Positions 21,001 through 26,057 of a stretch of DNA of 26,057 bases are shown here, one piece after another; positions within the stretch are counted from its first letter, which is position 1; each line of letters begins with the position of its first letter. The notes beneath the pieces were generated by a model. That model was not told the DNA's origin. It was given only the letters and a program-made list of their open reading frames with translations, and searched no databases. Origin of the DNA: Klebsormidium nitens (lineage: Eukaryota > Streptophyta > Klebsormidiophyceae > Klebsormidiales > Klebsormidiaceae); NCBI GenBank assembly GCA_000708835.1, contig DF237831.1, positions 1-26,057 of the forward strand, read 5' to 3'. Made by a program: the position numbers and the translations under genes.

Positions 21001-23661
21001 TAGGGCTTGTGTAGATTGGAGCCCCTCCAGGACTGCTTTGGGCGTTTTCTTGTGGTGACAAAATTTGGTTTTCCGTGGTGTTGTCCACACAATGTCATAT
21101 TGCTACCCTTCCTTGGCCGGTTCATGCGAAGAACACAAGAAACCCGGTGGATGCATTTGGATGCCTGCTCGTCCTTGAGATCTGGATCTCAAGGGTAGCC
21201 CGGATTGCGGCCAATCCTTTCACTTCACATTCAGCATCGCTTCCGTCTATTTCTCGTTGATGCGCCCACTCGTCCCGCAAGTGTGCAGCGATGACGGTCA
21301 TTATTTAATGATCGCCTACAGCTCAGGCCTTCTGTGTTGGCTAGAGCCAAATCTGCGCCACCTTCTTTGGGACCCACCATTCTTCGTCCCGTGTAAATCT
21401 TTCACGTAGATTCGACGATACCAATTAATGACTCTTCTCGACAGCAGGCTTCTCCCCTCCCGGAGCCCACCCTGCGTTACACTCTGTCCGACCCTCTGAG
21501 CGGCGCTCCAATGATCGACTCCCTCCTCGCGCGCTGCGGTCACTCGTTTGGCGCGGCCAGCATGCTGCGGGTGGCAGAGAGTGGGTCGTGTCCCCTCTGC
21601 GGAAAGGAAGTAAACATGGCGACTTTGGTGCCCAACCCAGGTAGGCGCTTTTTCCAGATGAATCCCTGTTCCTGGCAGATAATGCTGCAATTTGTGAAGA
21701 CGTTCCCTCCTTGAAGGAGGTAGACACACTGTTCTTTTGTTGGTGCTCAGCAACGGCCATACACGCCTCAATGGGTATGCAAGAAACGCTTTGTACAAGC
21801 AGGGAACCCCGATTGCAGCGTGCGCACTTACACAATGTCAGATCATGACGGAGTTCTAGCCTTGAAGAAAGTATCGCTCCACGACTCGTTGGACGCTTCC
21901 ATAGATCCTTCTTCGCATAGTAAACCTTTTGTTGCAATCTTGCCCCTTCGGATAGCTGTTTCGACGGCTATCGAAAAGTGGTTGCCTCCTGCTTATGTTC
22001 GAGAGTCCGCGCTGGAAGCCACAGTGTGACGGAATCTTGGACTGACGTGACTCTGAACCGCGATTACTTGGAACCCACTTTCGGCGAACAGTAGGTTCAA
22101 AGAATCTTGTATTCTACTCATCCTTCTGCTGACTCAAGTTCACTCCCAACTCTATCTGTGCAGCGCTTCGAAACGCCGCATCGTTCCTTGAGACTTCCGT
22201 CGCCCACCCCCCTTTCCCCCGCTTTCCAATCGACAACCCGCTCCCCCCTCCGACCGGGCTCTTCTGGGACCAATTACGTCAGCGGCAAATGGTCCCTCAG
22301 CGCCGGCCCGTCCAGCCGGCGCCGCACCCGCCAGGGTTTGGGGGTTTAGGTCCTAACCCCGCCGCTGAAAACCCGCTCAACAACCCAGGGTTCGGGGCGT
22401 TGGCTCCAACGGCGCTAACGCCGTTCAAGCGCAAACTGGAGCCGCAGACCGGGGACAGGCTTTACGGCTGGCCGCCAGGGTTTCAGGGTTTAGGCGACCC
22501 GCGGCTCGTGAAGCGGCGGCCGGAAGGCGCGGCCGCGAGCGGGCAGCCCGAGAAGCCTCGGGGGGTGCAGTACCCGTACAAAGTGCGCGAGCATGTGGTA
22601 ATCAAGGTGAGGCTCGGATGGCGCCACGTGTCGGGTATTGGGCGATGTGTCGGAGCTTCGATATGGTGCACCTTCATTGGGCTAGGCACGCGCAGTTGAA
22701 CATCGGATTGGCCAGTTCGACAGGCTCATCCGATGAACAAAGGTTCTCCAATACTAGTCTCTTTTGTCATCCCGTTTTCCGACGTGTCTTCTCTTGAAAC
22801 GCGCTCACCGTTAAAAGAACGCAAATCAAGGGCTTTAACTTGTAAGAGTTGGTCCGGGACCTCTGGTCTTCGATTCCGCAAGGAAAACCGCTCACAGATG
22901 TTGCGCTATACCCATCGTGACGGTTTTCCCCCCCTCTTCCTTGGAAAGAGAGCAGTTCAAGGACCGCGTTCTTAGACAAGTAGATCAGTACAAGTGATGA
23001 GCAGATTCTCACAAAATGTCACTGCAAATTGATATCGCACTGAAGAGTCTGAAGCCTTTACTCGAGCTGTCGCGCGCTTCTCTTTAGTTCTTGAGAGCGT
23101 TGCCCATCGTGAGCCGTCGATTGTGCTTTGCTTTCGCAGGGCAACAAACGGACGCCGGCCCACGTTGTCGGGAAACGCGCCATCATCACGGAGCAGTGCC
23201 TGAACGGCTGGTACATGGTACGTACCTTGGACCACGGAGAGACCCTCCGACTGCAGTACCGGTCACTTGAACGCCTAACCAATAAGCCGGACCAGCGTCC
23301 GGTGGGCGCTCCGAAAAACACGGTAGACATTCCGGGGTCCTCGCTCAGCAACCCCGTGTCCATAGATATGCAAACGCAAGCCATGCAAAGTCAGACTAGC
23401 GGCGTACATAAGTCAACAGAGAATAAGGCGGTGGCCATAGCAGCCCGGAGCCAGCAACTGGTCATGATGGCGCTCAACCGGCGGACCTCGGAGGCGCCAA
23501 AAGCGCAGACGGAAAAGGTGCAAATGCCAGGGAATAAGCCGCCCAAACAGACAGCAGATGCACGCCCTCAAATAAAGCCTGCCGCACCGGCTCCGAGCGC
23601 TGATCAAACCGGAGGCCCGGCGAGCAAAGCACATGTAGAGGTTGATAAGCAGAAAAGGTAG
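15035..23661 (+). CDS. PUB62-like: U-box protein with dioxygenase-like domain, PUB62/63 type (8 exons, 1,681 aa)
   Basis: Exons are 15035-15438, 15896-16772, 17210-19155, 19788-20082, 20633-20995, 21445-21640, 22164-22606 and 23140-23661. All introns are GT-AG, phases 2,0,2,0,0,1,0, and the spliced 5,046 bases are open to TAG at 23659-23661. Residues 1 to about 970 are low-complexity, rich in Gly, Ser, Pro and Glu, with basic clusters (RRRRSGGFARKRSRF, SRGRKRKLG) that look like nuclear localisation signals and a PPPPPPQRPKP stretch. About 978-1265 resembles a 2-oxoglutarate/Fe(II) dioxygenase fold: GFFTLVAADSPGLQV, SPGDILVLPGQALHVITAG, H1215 and R1239 fit, but the HxD pair reads R1157-M-G1159. 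About 1305-1370 is a U-box (SDPLSGAPMIDSLL, CGHSF, CPLC, LVPNPALRNAASF), the E2-binding fold of E3 ubiquitin ligases. About 1498-1554 (KVREHVVIKGNKRTP, CLNGWYMV, LRLQYRSL) is a small beta-barrel-like domain I associate from memory with plant PUB62/63. The tail is Lys/Gln/Pro-rich. The likely role is a nuclear E3 ligase or adaptor; substrates are unknown. The ATG at 15035 follows an in-frame CTGCAG acceptor, so further upstream coding exons cannot be excluded. Confidence 0.85.
17459..17638 (+). repeat. Coding repeat RQxSLE...SPxWRPGSA, two copies (39-aa period)
   Basis: Within exon 3 of the U-box gene, residues 511-530 (RQNSLENEVLSPIWRPGSAL) are repeated at 550-569 (RQSSLEEGTVSPSWRPGSAF), exactly 39 residues apart. 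Conserved positions are RQ-S-SLE, SP-x-WRPGSA and the following Gln. RQxS is a basophilic-kinase-like site and SP a proline-directed site, so this may be a duplicated phosphorylation or docking module. That role is inference. Confidence 0.7.
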
Positions 23662-24712
23662 CCGGCAGAGGAAATCTCTGTGCGGGGCTGAGGATGTCAT
23701 ACAGATTCTCAGCGATTGTAAATGGGCTGTACCCCTCCAGAACGATAAAGGACTGGCAGTGTTAACACAAAGATCATAGGATTTTGAATACAGGTGAATA
23801 GTGCGCCAATGAAACGATGTGCATATGATAAGCAAGAAACATAGACACTGCATCTAGGGACAGGTAGGAGGCCGCCGATTGAAAGATGTTTTTGAGGAGG
23901 CGTCACAAATCTGGAGTGCACTTCCGTGTCGCGCACCTGGCATAAATTAGTCTTGCATGATGACTGTGAGACTCCCCGGAGTAATATCTTGAAACATTGA
24001 AATCTTACCATGCAGCCCTTGTTGAATTATGCCCTCACTAACCACATTGCTGTCGAGTAACTTCAACTCACTTCCGGTAATGATTGGTACTGTCATAGTC
24101 AGAACTTGCAGCAGGATGACAGATTCATTGATACGGCTCGCCAATCATTGGCATGGCTACTGGCGAGCGCAAGATTGCAATAGGATCCGAACACTCAGAT
24201 TTAGACCACGAGCACCTGTCCAAATGTCCATCGAGCCGCGCGGGCCAACTTATTAAGCCAATCAAATCTGCTTAAGTTTCTGGCAAACGCCGGGCCCGAG
24301 GCCCGAGGCTCACCTTGAAGGAGGCGACGGTCGATCCGATCGACGAGTGCCCAGCTTATTGACTAATTCCTCTTTGGTACCAATTGCTGCCTGATCACCT
24401 ATAGTAGCTGACTGCAGCCCGCATGCTAACGTCTTTAGTAAGTGACAAATATGAGGATTAGTACATGTTGTCGTGAAATATTGCCGTGCATGCATGCCCA
24501 TTGATGGAGTTTGTGGCATGACACGTACGATCAATCGTTGCTCAAATCCGCAGAAGGGTGGTGAGATGGAACGGAACTTATAAGACTTCTAGGACTTTGC
24601 AATGATGCACCACGGCCTAAGCATGTGAGGCCACGTACTGATCCCGCCTGGCGCACATGACTCTGCTCACAAGACCCTCACGAGCTTGGATCTTGAAGAT
24701 GCTTCACTGAGA
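23662..24712. other. 3' flank of the U-box gene and intergenic DNA
   Basis: The stop codon is followed by sequence with a TGTAA motif at about 23716 that could serve in polyadenylation. No AATAAA is close. The remainder shows no coding region, RNA gene or repeat I can name, apart from GC-rich palindromic bits (GCCGGGCCCGAGGCCCGAGG) near 24289, which recur in similar form near 25407. Confidence 0.4.
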
Positions 24713-24720
24713 GCATGTGA
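24713..24720. repeat. Left 8-bp target-site duplication
   Basis: GCATGTGA directly abuts the left end of the transposon and is repeated exactly at 25248-25255 after the right end. Confidence 0.8.
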
Positions 24721-25247
24721 TCCCGGGGTGGCAACTCCCTTTTTAAAACATGTCATGTGCGGAGTAAAACACCCCGTTTGGCTTGCTCCGCCCGTTTTAA
24801 AACAGTTTTAAAACGTTGTAAAATGGTTGAAAAGCGCCCCAAAGACGTTTTTTCTACGGTTTTTTCGGCTTTTCTTGTTTTCCGTGCACATATTACATCC
24901 ATCCAGATTGAAAGCAATCAGCTTAAAGATAATAAAACCCGAATATGCGAAGCGGAAGGCATTTTAAAACGTTTTAGTTGTTTTGCTGTTTTTAAAACAG
25001 GGATATTTTCAGCCCATCTTGGACGCACATAGGCTTGCGGCCGTTTTGGTTGTTTTATTCTGTTTTAAAGTGGTTTTAGAATCGGATGGGGGGTCCATTT
25101 CCAAAAATAAGGGACGTTTTAGGCACCTCTCGACGAGCTCTATCCGTTGGTTATAAATAAAACCTTAGCGCTATTCGTTTTATGCGGTTTTAAAAAAATA
25201 AGACGAATAAAACACAAGGTGTTTTAAAACTTGAGTTGCCACCTCGT
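24721..25247. mobile_element. Non-autonomous hAT-type DNA transposon (MITE), 527 bp
   Basis: The element is bounded by a perfect 8-bp target-site duplication, GCATGTGA, at 24713-24720 and 25248-25255. The ends are inverted repeats: the left end begins TCCCGGGGTGGCAACTC and the right end, reverse-complemented, begins ACGAGGTGGCAACTC, with AAAAC-containing sequence following on both sides. 8-bp duplications are the mark of the hAT superfamily. The interior carries the palindrome GTTTTAAAAC at 24794-24803, 24805-24814 and 25221-25230 plus many partial copies, as expected of subterminal transposase-binding motifs. It is far too short for a transposase; the small open frame inside (24757-25032) has no transposase motif. 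It would have to be moved by an enzyme encoded elsewhere. Confidence 0.8.
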
Positions 25248-25255
25248 GCATGTGA
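25248..25255. repeat. Right 8-bp target-site duplication
   Basis: GCATGTGA directly follows the right end of the transposon and matches 24713-24720 exactly. Confidence 0.8.
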
Positions 25256-25700
25256 TGGACCGTGATCGAAGGTGATTGGACACCTTCGACTCCTGGCACG
25301 CCATCATTGCGTCCGAGCCTTGACTTCTTTGTCACGAGAATCGTTGAGGTCGGGGCGTCTAGGCTTACAAGTGGTTCGCTAACGCACTACGCTCCTACAT
25401 GCCCATGAGCCGGGCCCGAGCCGGGATAGCCCATATGTTGCCTCAGTGGCCCATACGTGGCCCATACATGCTGCAACGGAGTAATATTAGTTGAGAAACG
25501 AAGGAAACAATGAAAAGGGATTATATCCCATTCGACAGCTACTTGGATCAATGCACAAATGCAAGGTGCTAAATCCGCCTAGCTATAAATTGATAAATAA
25601 CTGGGTGATAACTGGCCCTTCTCTTGCTTCTCAGCTGCAGACTGGCGGCTCGAGAACCAGGAGGTTTTGCTATGGGACTATGAATAATTCCTTGCCAGGC
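25256..25700. other. Spacer between the two transposon copies
   Basis: No gene is seen. Three GCCCATA words lie at about 25425-25470 (GGCCCATACGTGGCCCATAC in part). Their complement, TGGGCC, resembles the plant promoter site II element, but no coding region follows. Confidence 0.35.
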
Positions 25701-25947
25701 TCCCGGGGTGGCAACTCCCTTTTTAAAACATGTCATGTGCGGAGTAAAACACCCCGTTTGGCTTGCTCCGCCCGTTTTTAAACAGTTTTAAAACGTTGTA
25801 AAATGGTTGAAAAGCGCCCCAAAGACGTTTTATCTACGGTTTTTTCGGCTTTTCTTGTTTTCCGTGCACATATTACATCCATCCAGATTGAAAGCGATCA
25901 GCTTAAAGATAGTAAAACCCGAATATGCGAAGCGGAAGGCATTTTAA
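25701..25947. mobile_element. Second copy of the hAT-type element, left end only
   Basis: These 247 bases match 24721-24967 without gaps and with four mismatches (at 24799, 24852, 24916 and 24932 of the first copy), about 98% identity, in the same orientation and exactly 980 bases downstream. Similarity stops abruptly at ATTTTAA. No right end or 8-bp duplication is visible before the window ends, so it is either truncated or a longer relative sharing only the left end. One mismatch destroys a GTTTTAAAAC palindrome. Confidence 0.75.
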
Positions 25948-26057
25948 GGTAGAAGTATGGCATTCAACCGCCTGCAGAACCCTTGGTCACGTTTGGGGTC
26001 ATAGAATGGTCCAAACCTAACCAAATCGAGTCGAGTTGAAGCGGCGCTGAACAGAAT
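25948..26057. other. Window end, unassigned
   Basis: The 110 bases after the loss of similarity to the first transposon copy show no recognisable feature. They are either unique flank or the interior of a different member of the element family. Confidence 0.3.

Noticed and set aside
21445-21640. Plain RING finger in place of a U-box
   Set aside because: Only about half of the zinc ligands are present, and the LVPNxxLR ending is typical of U-boxes.
24757-25032. 91-codon frame inside the transposon as a transposase remnant
   Set aside because: No hAT dimerisation or catalytic motif is present; the frame is incidental to the repeat.

Overview
The window looks like nuclear DNA of a green plant-lineage organism. 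Genes are split by GT-AG introns of about 250-2,000 bases, intergenic spaces run to kilobases, and the main gene encodes a plant-type U-box protein. A streptophyte alga such as Klebsormidium would fit the GC-rich exons and moderate introns, but that species-level guess is inference. Nothing prokaryotic (operons, ribosome binding sites, CRISPR) was seen.

Layout from left to right. (1) 114-2964, plus: the 3' part of a cysteine-rich, probably secreted protein gene in three exons joined by phase-1 introns; its 5' end lies off the window. (2) 2965-6284: intergenic. It holds a GC-rich block with a recurring GCGGAAC word and an 18-bp palindrome, a 39-bp repeat zone encoding hydrophobic ILGALLD-like peptides, an orphan signal-peptide exon at 5210-5273, and a TATA box near 6076. 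(3) 6285-12002, minus: two tandem genes of the phosphatidylethanolamine-binding protein (PEBP) family. The right-hand copy is complete (4 exons, 218 aa, signal peptide). The left-hand copy has a clear PEBP body (4 exons) but no obvious signal-peptide exon; it could be a separate gene or the second half of a tandem-PEBP fusion. (4) 12003-15034: about 3 kb between the PEBP pair and the next gene, with a few small repeats. (5) 15035-23661, plus: an eight-exon gene whose spliced frame stays open for 1,681 codons. It encodes a low-complexity N-terminal two thirds, a 2-oxoglutarate-dioxygenase-like fold with degenerate iron ligands, a U-box that keeps SP-RING-like Cys/His residues, and a C-terminal GNKRTP...LQYRSL domain, the layout I associate with plant PUB62/63-type proteins. 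(6) 23662-26057: intergenic, with a 527-bp non-autonomous hAT-type DNA transposon bounded by a perfect 8-bp target duplication and a second, 5'-only copy 980 bp downstream.

The genes do not form a pathway. The PEBP pair and the U-box gene point away from each other. All exon borders were set by hand from splice sites and phase continuity. For the U-box gene and the right-hand PEBP gene every junction keeps frame, which is strong internal support. Family names come from motif recognition, not from a search.
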